64,000 nt of DNA from Phylloscopus collybita (GCA_027886175.1 JAJNNQ010000130.1:12727501-12791500), one strand, 5' to 3'; counted from the stretch's first letter, positions 23,752 through 35,527 are shown. Made by a program: numbers and translations. The notes: generated by a model from the letters alone, not told the origin.

Positions 23752-23892
23752 TTTCTTTTTTTGTGTGTGTGTGTTTTTTTGTGTTTTGTTTTGTTTTGTT
23801 TTGTTTGGGGTTTTTTTGTGTTTTTGGGGTTTTTTTTGTTTTGTTTTGTTTTGTTTTTTGGTTTTTTTTTGGGGGGGTTGGTTTTTTTTTTT
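23752..23892 (+). repeat. T/G-rich low-complexity tract with G-runs
   Basis: About 140 bp made of T-runs, (TTTTG)n, (TG)n and G4 to G7 runs. Three or more plus-strand G-runs give loose G-quadruplex potential. Four overlapping F/V/C/G-rich frames across it are artefacts. Confidence 0.93.
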
Positions 23893-25204
23893 CTCAAATA
23901 TTTATCTAATTTTAATGATAATGAACATTGTGGAAAATCAATTTAAAATCTGAAAACACAGAATCCGTGGAATCCAGCTTCTAAATTCTGATATGCCAAG
24001 GAAGGAGGCCAAGAGGGCTTGGAAAGTCATCTGGGATAAAATAAAACCAGTTTACAACTAATTCATGCATTCAATTAAAAATGTAAAAAAAAGTCTAATA
24101 AATAAATAAAAAACCACAACCACATTAAATTCATATAACAAAATAAAATTTTATGTCCTACAATGTGGACAGACCAAGTATAGGTAGTATAGAGCATTCA
24201 TTTCTGTAAGAATACAGCATCCTTGTGACTACATTAAATTAAATTCTTCACCTCAGAGAAGTAATTTTCCATCACTTAATCAATCTGTCCTCAGAGCAAT
24301 ATCTGTCGTGGGTGGTGATAGACAGAGAAATCTGTTCAAAGACTTTGTTAGGAGAGCCCAAATACCACAGCAGGGATTTGCTGGCATGCTGACCATCTCA
24401 GGCTGCTTTTGGCTGGCTGGGCAGGGATCTCATATGGTGGCCTCATATGGCCAGCCCACCAGGAAAGGTGAAAGTCGACGAGTTAATCCTGTGGCACCAC
24501 TGCTCAGGATAATGTCACAGCACAGAATCCTGTCATTAAGCCACAGGAAGCCACTGAAGCCAGTGTGAGGTTTAAATAACCTTGATAAGAATGTTAACAC
24601 CTGCCTCTTCAGGAGATGCCTCATTTGCTCAGTCTCATCAGTAAGACACAGGCAAGTTTGGAAAGGTTCTTATCCTGGATGTGCCCAATTCTCAAACTTC
24701 TGCACCAACACCAGAGTTGCTGCACCAGCTGTAGCAGCACCCAGTGTGTGAAGCTGATTGGCACTGAAAAAGAGAGAGGATTATCCAGCTGAGATCCTCT
24801 GCAAACACCTGTGATCTTACTGGCCATAAACAAGGGCATGTGAACCTTCAGGCTTGGATGCTTTTATGACTGTTCAAAATTGTCCTTGGTCAAGCCTCTT
24901 GACATTTTTTCTCGTATCTGAAATACAAGCTTCCACTTTTATCACTGAGACTCTGACCTCGACTTTGTTTCTTGCTGCATTTTTTTTTTCTTTTATGCTC
25001 TTTCACTTCCTCAAGTATTACAAACTTAGTGGTTTAAAGTCAGAAAAACTATTTTACTAATTACTGGTCCTTTTTTTTCCTGCTGAGAAATGTCATAGAA
25101 ATGGGTAGGAATACTTTTGCTAAATATCAGAGAAGATTTCCTGATTCAGGTTAAGGGCAAAAGTCTAATTCATAATGTATTAGAACAAGATGTGCAAAAA
25201 AGCC
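23893..25204. other. Noncoding DNA of mixed composition
   Basis: No gene recognised. 24308-24850 is somewhat more GC-rich and contains the local near-palindrome TGGCCTCATATGGCCA near 24438. It may hold an old repeat I cannot identify. Confidence 0.45.
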
Positions 25205-25336
25205 ACTGAGATGAGCTCAGTTGATTAAAGTGTGGTGTTAATAGTGCCAAGGCTGGGGTTTTGATCCCCATATGGGCCCATTCACTAAAGAGTAGGACTT
25301 GTTGTTCCTTTGGGGTTGCCTTCTCTGATTCTTTTC
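25205..25336 (+). mobile_element. tRNA-Ile-derived SINE (TguSINE1-like) with CR1-like tail
   Basis: The head is a degenerate tRNA-Ile: GAGCTCAGTTGATTAAAG (A box about 25212-25223), then GTGGTGTTAATAGTGCC (anticodon arm), then GGTTTTGATCC (B box, 25257-25267) and CCCATATGGGCC, equivalent to the T-arm and acceptor end. The tail (GAGTAGGACTTGTTGTTCC...GATTCT) resembles the 3' end of CR1, which would supply the reverse transcriptase. This composite is the layout of passerine TguSINE1. It is no longer a functional tRNA because the stems carry mismatches. Confidence 0.85.
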
Positions 25337-26019
25337 TTTTTTTCTCCACAAAACCGTGGATTACTAAAATACAATGAATAAGTGCCACTTCTGTGATGTA
25401 AAATTCATCATTAACACAGAAGGCTTAAAATGTGCTAGAAGTGGATACCAGGGGTGCAAAGACAGCAGGAGAGTAGTTTTGAGAGTTCAGTGACTTGTGA
25501 GAGGGAACTGGAGAAAAAGACAGGTCAGAAAAAAAAGAAGTTAATTGCCAGTTGATTACAGTTTCCCAAAGAAAGAGAAAAAAATCACTGGTACACATAT
25601 ATTACTATGTGAGCCAATTGAGTTAGTCTTGTAACTTATGCTAATTCAGAATAAATTCATCTTTTTGGCCAGCTCTTCAGAACTACAATCCTCTCTCCAT
25701 GCAGAAGGCTTTGGTGCTGCTCATTGGCAGCCTTGGGACCCTAACAACCTGGTCAGCCAAGGATAAAAAGCTCCTAGCCCATTAAAAGGCTAATCTGGAC
25801 CACAGGGCAATTCCAGGGATTTCATTCCTTCTGTTGGCGTCAGCCAGATTTCTCACTGATGGATTTCCTGGGAAGGACTGGAAAGAGAAAGATAAAAATG
25901 AGAGATTTTGTTAGGAAGAAGTTATACTTTAAAAGTAAAGTGAGGAGATGCAAAAAGTGCCAGAAAGAAAGGGCTCTAACTGACAGATTACGCTAGTTAA
26001 AGCTAAGAGTTAGGGGGAA
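25337..26019. other. Noncoding unique DNA
   Basis: Nothing recognised. Purine-rich stretches occur near 25500-25580 and 25860-25990. Confidence 0.55.
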
Positions 26020-26036
26020 AAAAAACACACACACAC

Positions 26037-26074
<38 letters not shown>

Positions 26075-26156
26075 AAAAAAAAAAAAAAAACCCAAAAAAA
26101 CACACCCACCCACAAAAACAAACAAACAAAAAAACCCCAACAAACAAAAGCCCCCC
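26020..26156 (-). repeat. A/C-rich low-complexity tract with long poly(A)
   Basis: A8, (CA)n, about A33, A18, then CCCAAAAAAACA and (CAAA)n units ending in CCCCCC. About 135 bp with essentially no unique sequence. Confidence 0.93.
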
Positions 26157-26580
26157 AAGTTAATTTAGTATTAAAGTTCGGGAAAGCAGAGAGGTCTTTA
26201 TCAGCAACTTACTCCAGACCGTTCTGAACAGGATACCAACAAAAAATAATCCACAATAAGGTGGAATCAGTCTTTTGAGAAAATCAATTACAAAGTTAGA
26301 TTTGGATATCTTTTGAAAATAGCAATCTTAATTTATGTATCTATTTGTCCCAAAACAGCTGGCTGACATCACAGGGATTAACTCTGCTTCTCTTTGCCTC
26401 CCTGGAACATCAGCAATGGAACAGTGATAGTATTGAGCTTCTCTTCATACAAGAAAAACAGAAATGTGATGTACAAATGTTGAATTCTTTATGTCACTAA
26501 TATTTAACAGTAATTCTTAAGCCCATTTGACAAAATCTCAAATAAGTAGTAAATCCAGTTCCTATAAAAGGAATTGTGAC

Positions 26581-26611
<31 letters not shown>

Positions 26612-28839
26612 TGAAAATATCAAGATTAAGGTCATAGTGCTATATTTTGTGCCAATTTTTTATTGCCACTTATTTTTTAAGTTTTACAATTAGTATCCAT
26701 TATTTAGGCAATAAAGGGAAGTCTAGAAAAATGTGTCAATGCAGGATGTCTGCCACAAACAGTGTGCTATGTATGTTAAAGGCCAATGTTGAAGTGCACA
26801 ATGCTCTTAAAATCTTGTCAAGAACGTTCTTGATTTCCTGAGTTTTCACCAGCAGCACCTGAATATTTAGTTGAACTGACCAAGCAATTCCTTAATTACA
26901 GTAGTACCTCTAGTTTCAAGGAAAATCTGATTCCAGAATTCAAAGGAAAAGAAATATATTTCCTTTCCTTCAAAAGGAAGACATTTGTCGAGTTTGAGAT
27001 ATGCTAATATTTGTGTTTAAAATATTTGCAAATGATTTCATGATCATTAATAACACTGCACTTCATCCATGTGCAGACCTCCCCCTCTGGGGAGGAAAAA
27101 AAAAAAAAAGGCCATCTGTTCCTTTCTTCAACGTTATTGTAATAGTGTTTATATATGGTTCTAAGGAGATCCTTTCATAAGATTAAAATCTTAGATTTGT
27201 CACAAAATGGATTAATTTCTGTTGCTATTATCAGACCTCATTATATGTTTGGCACAAAGTGAAATGGGTTTATGTCGTTTTCTGTCGAATTTTACAAGTA
27301 CAATTTTTTCACTGATAATGCCTTGTAAATATAAATTTACACCAAGTATTGACCTTGTGATAATTCATTCTAGGAGCAGAACAGCACTGATTAGAATGAC
27401 CAGTTCTACTCATAAATGTCATGGGAACTGGTGTAAATACTGTTTCTTATGGAAACTTATAGACAATTTGGGAAGAAGAAAAAAGTTATTGTTAAACTTA
27501 ACTGAGAACAGATTTACTGATACTTTAAATTTCTGATTTGGCTTCCATTCAAATAGAGTGAAAATATGAAATAAATTGCAACAACAGAGAAAAGCATCAT
27601 TATGTCCTTTTGCAATGCCGAGCTGGGTAGCTTTTAGAAGCCTCGTAACACATAATAAATTATTGTCCTCGTTTCACAGATGGAAATTTGGCCAAATCTC
27701 TGATTCCAACCATCTCTTTACCAGCCATCTCCAGCTACTGCTTCAGTCCTGCTGAGCTGAACTGACCACAGGAGAGTTTCCATCAACCAGCCCAGGAGGC
27801 AGAGCAAAAAAGGTTTGGAAAGACCTCCCTCCACCACTTACATGAGTTTGATTCTCTTTAAGTGAAAGCTGCTGCCACAAACAATATGCTAAGCAGCATG
27901 CATTTTAGGGCCATCAGTGTGTTTGGGTTTTCCTGAGTTTGTGTCCTTTGTTCATAGTTACTATGCACATTTTTGGCAAGTCCCAGTAGCTTCCAGCACC
28001 ACTGGCCTCCACAGGCAGAAATGTTTCAGCCCACCAAAAGCTGCAAATGGGGCAGGATGCCTCTCCATGCTCAGGCTCATTTTTGATATGGCCAGGATGC
28101 TCATCCATACAGAAAATATCATGGTGCCCTCTCTCTTTGTGCATGTGAGGCTCCTGGGGGGATGTGAGACACATCAAACCGAGCTGGGACATGGGCGGTC
28201 ACTGCCCTGAAACCTGGCAAATTACACGTGGGCATCGCTACAGACCAAATGCTGCTCCACAGAACTGGAAGCCAGCAGGTTTTTAATTCCTCTCTGGCAG
28301 GGAACTGAATTCGGAAAGTGTTTTCCTTGATAATGGACATAAAAATACAAATAACAAGTTTTTATGAAGTTTAGGACAAGGTGAGGTGAATGCTAAAAGG
28401 TTACATGGACCCAGAGGTTACAAGTTCATATCAAAATGTGATCCTGAAAGTCCTGGGTGACAAATTACAGGACTCTGGGAGATAATTTGTGGAAGGTTTC
28501 ATATAAATTTTACATGTTATTCTAACCTTTGTGAGCCCTTTCTTTTTAGGTGTATTTTGAGACCTGATATGGGAGCAATGATTGCATCTGGAAGAAAGCA
28601 GCTGTAATTACACTGTTGTGTTTTGGTTTAGCCTCACTGTTTAGTGCTTATCACACCTCAGATTCCTCCTGTTCATTTCTTCTCTACCTCGATCTGCTTT
28701 AAGAATACTTTCAGAATTGTATTTGCTCCCATTTCTCTCTTCCTTGAGGAAAAAGAAAGCAGAGTGGGAGCCAAACACATTTAGCACAGATGCAACATAA
28801 TAGAAACTAAGCAATTTTATCCATGATTTAAGATGAAGG
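26157..28839. other. Noncoding DNA with an A29 run and a possible conserved block
   Basis: No gene recognised. A29 lies at 26581-26609 without AATAAA directly upstream. 26950-27680 is high-complexity, repeat-free AT-rich sequence and a weak candidate for conserved noncoding DNA. The 104-aa frame at 27222-27536 has no known domain. 27990-28330 is more GC-rich, with frames open on both strands. Confidence 0.4.
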
Positions 28840-28870
28840 GAAAAAAAAAAGAAAAAAAAGAAAAAAAAAA
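28840..28870. repeat. Interrupted poly(A) (A10 G A8 G A10)
   Basis: Short A-run with two G interruptions. A minus-strand frame through it is an artefact. Confidence 0.85.
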
Positions 28871-30181
28871 GTTCTGAAAGATATGTCTCTTTTGAAAACA
28901 ATATTTCAATCTAAAAGTAAAACTTTTAGAAATCATTTAGTTTGAACAATTGAATTCCATAATTGAGAATTAAAAAAAAAAAAAAGCTAGTTTTTTGAAA
29001 TCTTTAAACCCTCTCTGAGGACAACATATGGTGCTTAAAGCACATTATGACTGAATAAAGCTAATATAAGTAGAATTATTTGTGTACAAAAACCTGTCAG
29101 TGAAAACTCAAATCAAAGAGGCAATTCCTCTGGAAAAGCATGACCTGATTAAATTCCTGAATGTTTCAGTGCTGGTACATCTCTAATGCACCATATTCCA
29201 AATATTCTAAATAATATTCCAAACACAGTATTGCAAGGTACAGTATGAAGTTATTAATGCAGAGTGCCATCAGAGCAAGACATCAGGCAAAAAAAAAATT
29301 AAAAATGTTACTCTTGAATTTTAAACAGCCACAATCCACTGCCTCATATCCAGCTATAAAAAACTAAATTAGAAGTACATGCCTGAGTGGCAAGCTTTAA
29401 CATATTTGTAAAATCACTCCATGGCACAGAAAAAAAGGTATTTTCCCCCACATCCCCCTTAATTCACAGCTGTAGTAGCTCACCTGAAAATTGTGCTGTG
29501 TCTCTGGGCCAGACACAGGCATACACAAAATTCCAAACTTGATGAAAATATCTAGTGGGCTCCAAGTGCATCCTTGTGCATCTTACTCTCACCATTTCAT
29601 TATACATGCAATATTTCTATTTGACTTGCTAAATAATGATCTATAAAGTATCATTAAACCATTTACTTGAAGCTAATCAAATAATTCACTTTAAAAAAAT
29701 CAATTGTCTAGTAAGCAGAATACAAGTGTGCCTGGCAAAAGGTAAAATCAACCCATTTGTTACTTTTCTTTTTATTTAAACTTTCTGATATACTTTTCTG
29801 CTTTCCAAACATAAAAATACGCCATCCAAATAGACTTCTTCTTTGTTCAGGAAGACATAGTGGCAGCAAAACTAAAAAAACTCCACACACAAAGTCCAGT
29901 TTAGTATAAACAAGGTCTTAGTTATGCTATGTTTACGTACAACCTCTGGGCCTATTTTTTTTTTCTAATGCTGCAGCATCATATAAACGCAGCCTTGTGA
30001 AAAACTGAGAAAAAAGCAATTTAGCTGTGTGGTTTGCTAAGCAGTGTTCTTCCACAATTCCGGAAAAAAAAAAAAAAGAAATATCCATAAACAATCATAA
30101 CATTTATATTATTATTATTATATAAATTATTATAATTACTCCCTGCTTTTAAGTGGAAAGCATGAGATAGAACAAAGGGAC
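28871..30181. other. AT-rich noncoding DNA
   Basis: No gene or transposon recognised. Short A-runs occur near 28971, 29290 and 30063; a (TTA)n stretch lies near 30107-30135. Confidence 0.55.
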
Positions 30182-30262
30182 AAAAAAAAAACCACCAAAA
30201 AACCCAAACAAACAAATAAAACAAAACAAACAAAACCCCATAAAAACAAACAAACAAAACTA
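30182..30262 (-). repeat. A/C-rich low-complexity tract
   Basis: A9, CCACC, then (CAAA)n and (AAAAC)n units. The minus-strand frame here is V/F/L/W-rich artefact. Confidence 0.9.
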
Positions 30263-30444
30263 AAAGGAAAAGGCACCACCACAAATCCCCCAGTTCCCTG
30301 AAAAGACCTGGAAAGGAAAACTAGAACACTACATTCACCTGTTTTTCATCCAACCAGGCAATGTCATAAAACAGTAGTAAAAACTGCTTTGAGAACTTCT
30401 GGAATTGCTTTTTCTCTGCATTAATGAAGAATATTATGCTGCTT
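30263..30444. other. Short unique spacer between two A/C tracts
   Basis: No feature seen; AT-rich unique sequence. Confidence 0.5.
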
Positions 30445-30541
30445 AAAAACAAAAACAAAAACAACAAAAAACCCACCACAAAAACAAACAAACAAACAAA
30501 CAAACAAACAAACAAACAGAAAATTACACAAAAAAAAACCA
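30445..30541 (-). repeat. (AAAAC)n and (CAAA)n microsatellite
   Basis: (AAAAC)n leads into a clean (AAAC)n array of about nine units at 30482-30518, then A8. Confidence 0.93.
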
Positions 30542-31423
30542 AGCAAAACTGAAGTCCATAATATATAATCTAACACTTAATATTTTCATGCTTACTCTAG
30601 TAGTCCATTGGCACTGAAGATAACACAAAAGTTATTGACTCGGTATTAAATAAAGTCTCTCAGTTCAACATTGCAACAGTATTTGGGCCTCATACAGGCA
30701 CAAAAACTTATTCTTTTTTTCAAATAATAAGCTTTGTCTTAGGGAAGTATTCTCTTTATTGACTCTGAGAAGCCAGCTAGGCTGCATACGAGCTTGTATT
30801 TGGGTCCAGCTTAATTGCCTATTTTAAAATAAAAGGATTACATGAAAACTGAGACAAAGTTAGTTTCCTATTTTATGTTTTCATAGAATTGTGAATTAAT
30901 AGCTATTGGTCCCTCTGTTTTTACTTGATGTTACTCAGAAAAGATGCTGGATCTGTTCTTTTTTGTTGTTGTTGCTTTTTTTCTTTAGATGTAAATTTAA
31001 CAAATTCCTGAAATGGCAAATGGGTTTGTCTATCTACCTACACAGCCAGATAACAAACTAGCTTTTTGTGGATCTAAGCATGCAATTGTGAATCTTGATT
31101 ATTTCCAGGGCTTCATACAAAGAAAAGATGTTTAGCATCTCTTGGAATGGTGTTAGCCTCACCCACAACACTGAAGTTCATAGTCTATGAACTTCACAGA
31201 AAGTTCCCACTAAGAGGATTTCTTCTACTCTTTGCCAATTGTAATTAAAACAATGTTTGCAACAAAATGGTGGTTACTCAACTGACTTGATTGCCTAATC
31301 TTGCATCTCCATAACAGTGTTGGAGAAGTGTCTCTGTAATCAGACTCATGACAAATTTAACAGTAAGACTTTCTGCTAAGTGTTTCGGTCTCTGTTGTGT
31401 ACAGCTGAGGGGTTTGTGGTGTT
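30542..31423. other. AT-rich noncoding DNA with a small perfect inverted repeat
   Basis: No gene recognised. It includes the 11-bp inverted repeat at 31172-31196. Confidence 0.5.
31172..31196. promoter_or_regulatory. Perfect 11-bp inverted repeat carrying AGTTCA half-sites
   Basis: TGAAGTTCATA, spacer GTC, TATGAACTTCA: the arms are exact reverse complements. Each arm holds AGTTCA, a variant of the nuclear-receptor half-site AGGTCA/AGTTCA, giving an inverted repeat with 7 nt between half-sites. That spacing is not a classical receptor element, so the binding idea is weak. Confidence 0.4.
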
Positions 31424-31535
31424 TTGTTTGTTTTTTTTTTTTTTTTTTTTTTGTGGTTGTTTCATTGTTTGTTTGTTTTGTTTTGTTTTGTGTGGGTTTT
31501 TGTTTGTTTGTTTTGGTTTTGTTTTTTTTTTTCCC
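31424..31535 (+). repeat. T/G-rich low-complexity tract
   Basis: (GTTT)n, T23, (TTTG)n and (TTTTG)n followed by T10. Three overlapping F/C/V-rich plus frames here are composition artefacts. Confidence 0.92.
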
Positions 31536-32566
31536 AGCCTATGTTTTTTTTGCTGCATGGTATCTTTGCTTTCTTTTTTCCATTAAGCTTTCAGCAATCC
31601 AGACAGATGCACTTCCTTATAGCACTTCTGCACTCTTAGTCTCTTGACCCTGAAAAACTGATATGTTACAAAGAATTATGTTCTGGTTCCAAGAAATCCA
31701 GATCTTCCTGAGGCAAGACATTGAGGGCAGTTGAGCTGTGGTATGGCTGAGTCCTTTACAAGTTTCAGATGGTAAATATTTAACTACTCCCCTTTGTTGT
31801 TCTTTCTTTCTGCTTTTAACAGTATTTCCAAGAGTAATATTGTCATTCTAGCAGCAGGCTGTGACTAACTTGTACCACCTTTCCAGGTTTCTGTTCCCTT
31901 CTCCATTTGAGAATGCTGACTGCAGCCTATTGAAAGGTCATGTTACCAAATCTCTTTTTGCTCTCACAAATATCCCTTCCCTGTAAAGGTATCAAATTTA
32001 TTTTGTCTCCTTATGAAAACACTGCTAAAGTTTACTAATAAACATAGTTGTTTGTTTGGAAACACAGGGTTATCACTATAGTTTTTGGCATTAATGGACA
32101 CTCTGTTCTACTTAGTCAAATTAAATAAAATCTCTTCCCTGAAAGACGTGCTATGCAACCATCATTAAGGTCAAATCCCTTGGAGGGTTTAGGAAGTGTG
32201 GCATTTATTCATGATTTAGAAAAGCAAGTCTACAGACGAAATTGTAGACCAAAGAGAAACTGAGCACTTGCAGAAGTCAGGAACAGCACCTCATTTTCTC
32301 TGACATGGGTTAAATGTTCCTGCTGAAGGGGTGGTTTTAGGAAAACTTACGGGAGAACAATCTATATAATTCCAAGGAAGTTTATGCCACAAGTATTGTC
32401 CCAGTATTCAGACAAACCCTGAATGATATGCTCTGGAGCTGCCCTAAGCTGGGGTACCCTTTGTAATGACAAGAAATCCATCCTGTTGTTCATCCTTAAT
32501 TCCTATCATCCCCAGTGGCACAGTTTCTGCTCTTTCCCGTCTTTATTCACAGGAACAATAAGCTAT
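31536..32566. other. Noncoding unique DNA
   Basis: Nothing recognised. The last 5 bp (GCTAT, 32562-32566) are the presumed target-site copy of the adjoining LTR. Confidence 0.5.
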
Positions 32567-33643
32567 TGTGTTGTGTTTGCACGGCCCAGTTTGGGTGTAG
32601 CAGGCTGGCTACAGAGGTGCTTTCTGTGAGAAGCTGCTGGAAGCCTCCTCCATGTCCAGCAGAGCCAATCTTGATGGCTCTGAATATGGGCGTGCTGCTG
32701 GCCAAGGCTGGGTCAATTTAGAAATGCTGTTAACGCCTCTGTGATAACAGATCGAAAAACAAAGAAAAATAAAAAGTATTGCACAGGCATAGTTGTGGGC
32801 AGAGAAGAGTGGGGTGAGAAAATGTGGGAGGAACAGCCCCGCAGACCCCGAGGTCAGAAGAGAAGAAGGTGCAGGAGGTGCTGCAGGCCCCAGAGCTGGG
32901 ATTCCCCTGCAGGCTGTGGTGATGACCGTGGTGAGGCAGCTGTGTCCCTGCAGCCCATGGGCATCCACAGGCATACAGAGATCCACCTGCAGCCTCTGGA
33001 GGAGCCCCACACTGGAGCAGTTGTGTTCCTGGAGGAGGCTGTGATCCTGTGACAGTCCCACGGATAGAGGAGCCCACGCTGGAGCAGCCTGTCCTTGAGG
33101 GACTGCACCCCTTGGAAGAGTGACCCACACTGCAGCAGCCTGAGGGGGAATGGTGCCTGTGGGATGGACTCGTGCTGCAGCAGTTCACAGGGAGCTGTTG
33201 CCTGTGGGATGAACCCACAACAGAGAAGTTCATGCAGAACTGTATCCTGAGGGAGGGGCCCCACCTTGGAGCAGGGGAAGGACTCCTCTCCCTGAGCAGC
33301 AGGAGAAACACAGTGTGATGAACATAACCCCCATTCCATGTCTCCATGCACTGCTGTGGAGGAGGTAGAGCTGGGGAGGAGGGAGGGGTGGGGGAAGTTG
33401 TTTTTTGGGTTTATTTTACTTGTCGTTATCCTGCTCTGATTTTCTTAGCAATAAATTCATTTCATATCTCTAATTAGAGCCTGTTTTGCTCTTGATGGTA
33501 TTTGATGAGTGATCTCTCCCAGTCCTTAGCTCAACCCATGAACCCTTCATTATTTTTTTTTTCCTCCCCTGTGCAGCTGCAGAGGGGAGTGAGTGAGTGG
33601 CTTTGGTGGGTGCCAGGAATCTGACCAGTGTCAAACCTCTACA
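32567..33643 (+). mobile_element. ERVL-type solo LTR (about 1.08 kb)
   Basis: An avian endogenous-retrovirus LTR with no internal gag, pol or env nearby. It starts TGTGTTGTGTTTGCACGG and ends CTCTACA, and the flanks GCTAT (32562-32566) and GCTAC (33644-33648) form a 5-bp target-site duplication with one mismatch. Diagnostic parts: CTGTGATAACAGA near 32742; degenerate repeats of CCCAC.CTGGAGCAG; AACATAACCCCCATTCC near 33323; GGGAGGGGTGGGGGAAG near 33381; polyadenylation signal AATAAA near 33451; CTTTGGTGGGTGCCAGG near 33601. I recognise this as a common songbird ERVL-like LTR. The 165-205-aa minus-strand frames inside are shadows of the repeat array. Confidence 0.85.
32980..33290 (+). repeat. 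Degenerate internal repeats of the ERVL-type LTR
   Basis: Variants of CCCAC(A/G)CTGGAGCAG recur at about 33007, 33073, 33125, 33170, 33213 and 33262, roughly every 40-65 bp, each followed by a TGT/TTC..GAGG-type tail. The array belongs to the LTR U3 region. It explains why long frames stay open on several frames there. Confidence 0.7.
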
Positions 33644-35437
33644 GCTACCCAGCATAACAAAGCAGCAAACAAAGCAGCTCCCCTTGAGGAATAATTGAAC
33701 CTTGTTTTCTATTTATCTGTGTACTTCACAAATTCTCTCTGGTACAATTTCAAAATTAATCTATTTTGGTTATGGTTTTCCTGATGAAAGAATGCAAGTT
33801 TAGAGTTTGTCCTTTGACAGACTTGGAATCATTTGTTTCAGATGATGAATGACTGTCATTTGTTGTCTTTTGCTGGTTGCTTTTGCAATGATTGATGCCC
33901 AAAAGCTCCCTGAACAGAATAATTTAGAAGAAAAGATTCTGCAGACCAATATTTAAGTTAAAATGACAAATAGAATGAGTACAGTTAGTAAAACAGAAAT
34001 AACCAAAAAAGGAAGAGGACTATGAGATGTTTTCTATTCTTTTGTTTGTGAGCTAAAAGACTTTAAATCTTTTGTTTGCCCCATTCAATAAGGTATTTAA
34101 GCAGTACCAGAAATGCTTAAAGTAAAACACGCACAGGACTTTCTCAGTGTTATAAAAAAACCTCATCTCAAAGAATAAAAAATTTGGCCTTTTTTTTTTT
34201 CATCCTTGCTCCATGCTCTGTTTCAAAAGAGTTACTTGTGTGGCCTCATCTTCAATCACTGGGCACAATTATCACAGTACTCTTTCTACTAAAAATAAAT
34301 GGTACAGAAGAAATGTCCTAACCCGGTGACCCAGGCAAGGACAAATGAAATGTTTTTAAGAGTGACCATTAATGACAATTTCTCTTACATGTTGTGTACC
34401 AGACCTCTTCAGTAAGAAAATCTTTTTTCTATCAGAAATCTACTCCTTACCAAGGCTCCATTGGAGCCTCAGAGAAATTTATTAGCAAAGGATTTATGGC
34501 AATTTTGAATTGGTTTCAGAAAGGTACATCACATTTGCAGCTGGGACTCAGTGTGTAGAACAGCTGTCCTGACAGAGTCCTTGTACTAGAGTGGTGACAT
34601 CCTGCCAGCTCTTTAAAACATTAAAGCATCTGGTTCACATTTAATTTTTGGACTCAGATGACTTATCTGCATTGCATTTTACTGTAGGGTATTTCATTCA
34701 TTATTTATTGTACATAACATAGGTGTTAAAAAACCATCAACATTTTGTGTGCCACAAATCCCTCACTGGCTGTTTACAGGACAACACATCAACATACATT
34801 TTTGGTAAAGCAAGTAGATTAAAAAAGCAAAATAAGTGATCCCTGAATTTATGAAAAAACTGATTGAGACAATTAAATGCCTGAAAAATACTGAATTTCT
34901 TACTGGAAAATTGCCATTACTGTTCTACTAGTGCTCAGACAACTTACAGTGTATGTCTGAGCTGAACACATCACTAACTCTGAAACTCCTTTCCCCCGTC
35001 ACAGGCATAATGTGATGCTAACAGCAACCAACCCATGTCAGCCTTGCTTTGTTAAAAAGCAAATGATCAGCGTGAAATGCTATAATTTCCTAGTTTTGTT
35101 TTTTGAGGGCATGTATCTGGTGCAAAAGAATGAGTAACGTCCTGCTGCCTCATCACCTGTTGCCTCACAAAACTGAAGACTGCTTCCAGTTCTGGTTGCA
35201 GAGACAAATGCATTTCAGATGAAGTAATTCCACAGGCAGAATGGTGACGTGATGGAGTCTGAGTTTTGCAAGCACCACCTTTTGCACTATTTACAGATAT
35301 TGAGAAAGCATTTGGAAGAAACAAGGGTTTGGCAAACTAGCTCTCCAGCCTGTAGAAAAAAGAACAACCTTATGTTAGAAAATTGGCTGGGGGTGCAGCT
35401 GAAATGCAAAAAAACCTCTTTAGCAGCAACACTTTGA
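33644..35437. other. Noncoding unique DNA
   Basis: No gene recognised over about 1.8 kb. A T11 run lies near 34191. Confidence 0.55.
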
Positions 35438-35527
35438 GATCATCAGGTGACCCTCCCATGACAGGAGGTTGGGAACTTGAAGGTCTTCAAAGCCCCTTCC
35501 AACCCATTCTGTGATTCTATGGTTCTC
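35438..35527 (+). mobile_element. CR1 LINE 3' terminus
   Basis: The segment contains GGTGACCCTCCCATGACAGG, GGTTGGGAACTTGAAGGTC, CCCCTTCCAACCCATTCTG and the terminal GATTCTATGGTTCT. This is the last 90 bp of a CR1 element, ending in its characteristic ATTCTATG-type repeat. The 5' truncation is typical of CR1. Moderately diverged. Confidence 0.9.

Noticed and set aside
25205..25280. Functional tRNA-Ile gene
   Set aside because: The stems carry mismatches, the B box is altered, and the sequence continues into a CR1-like tail, so it is a SINE.
32609..33351. Minus-strand frames of 173, 205 and 165 aa and plus-strand frames of 83-103 aa
   Set aside because: They overlap in several frames inside a solo LTR with internal repeats. 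The peptides (P/S/C/H-rich) are by-products of that array and match no retroviral or host protein.
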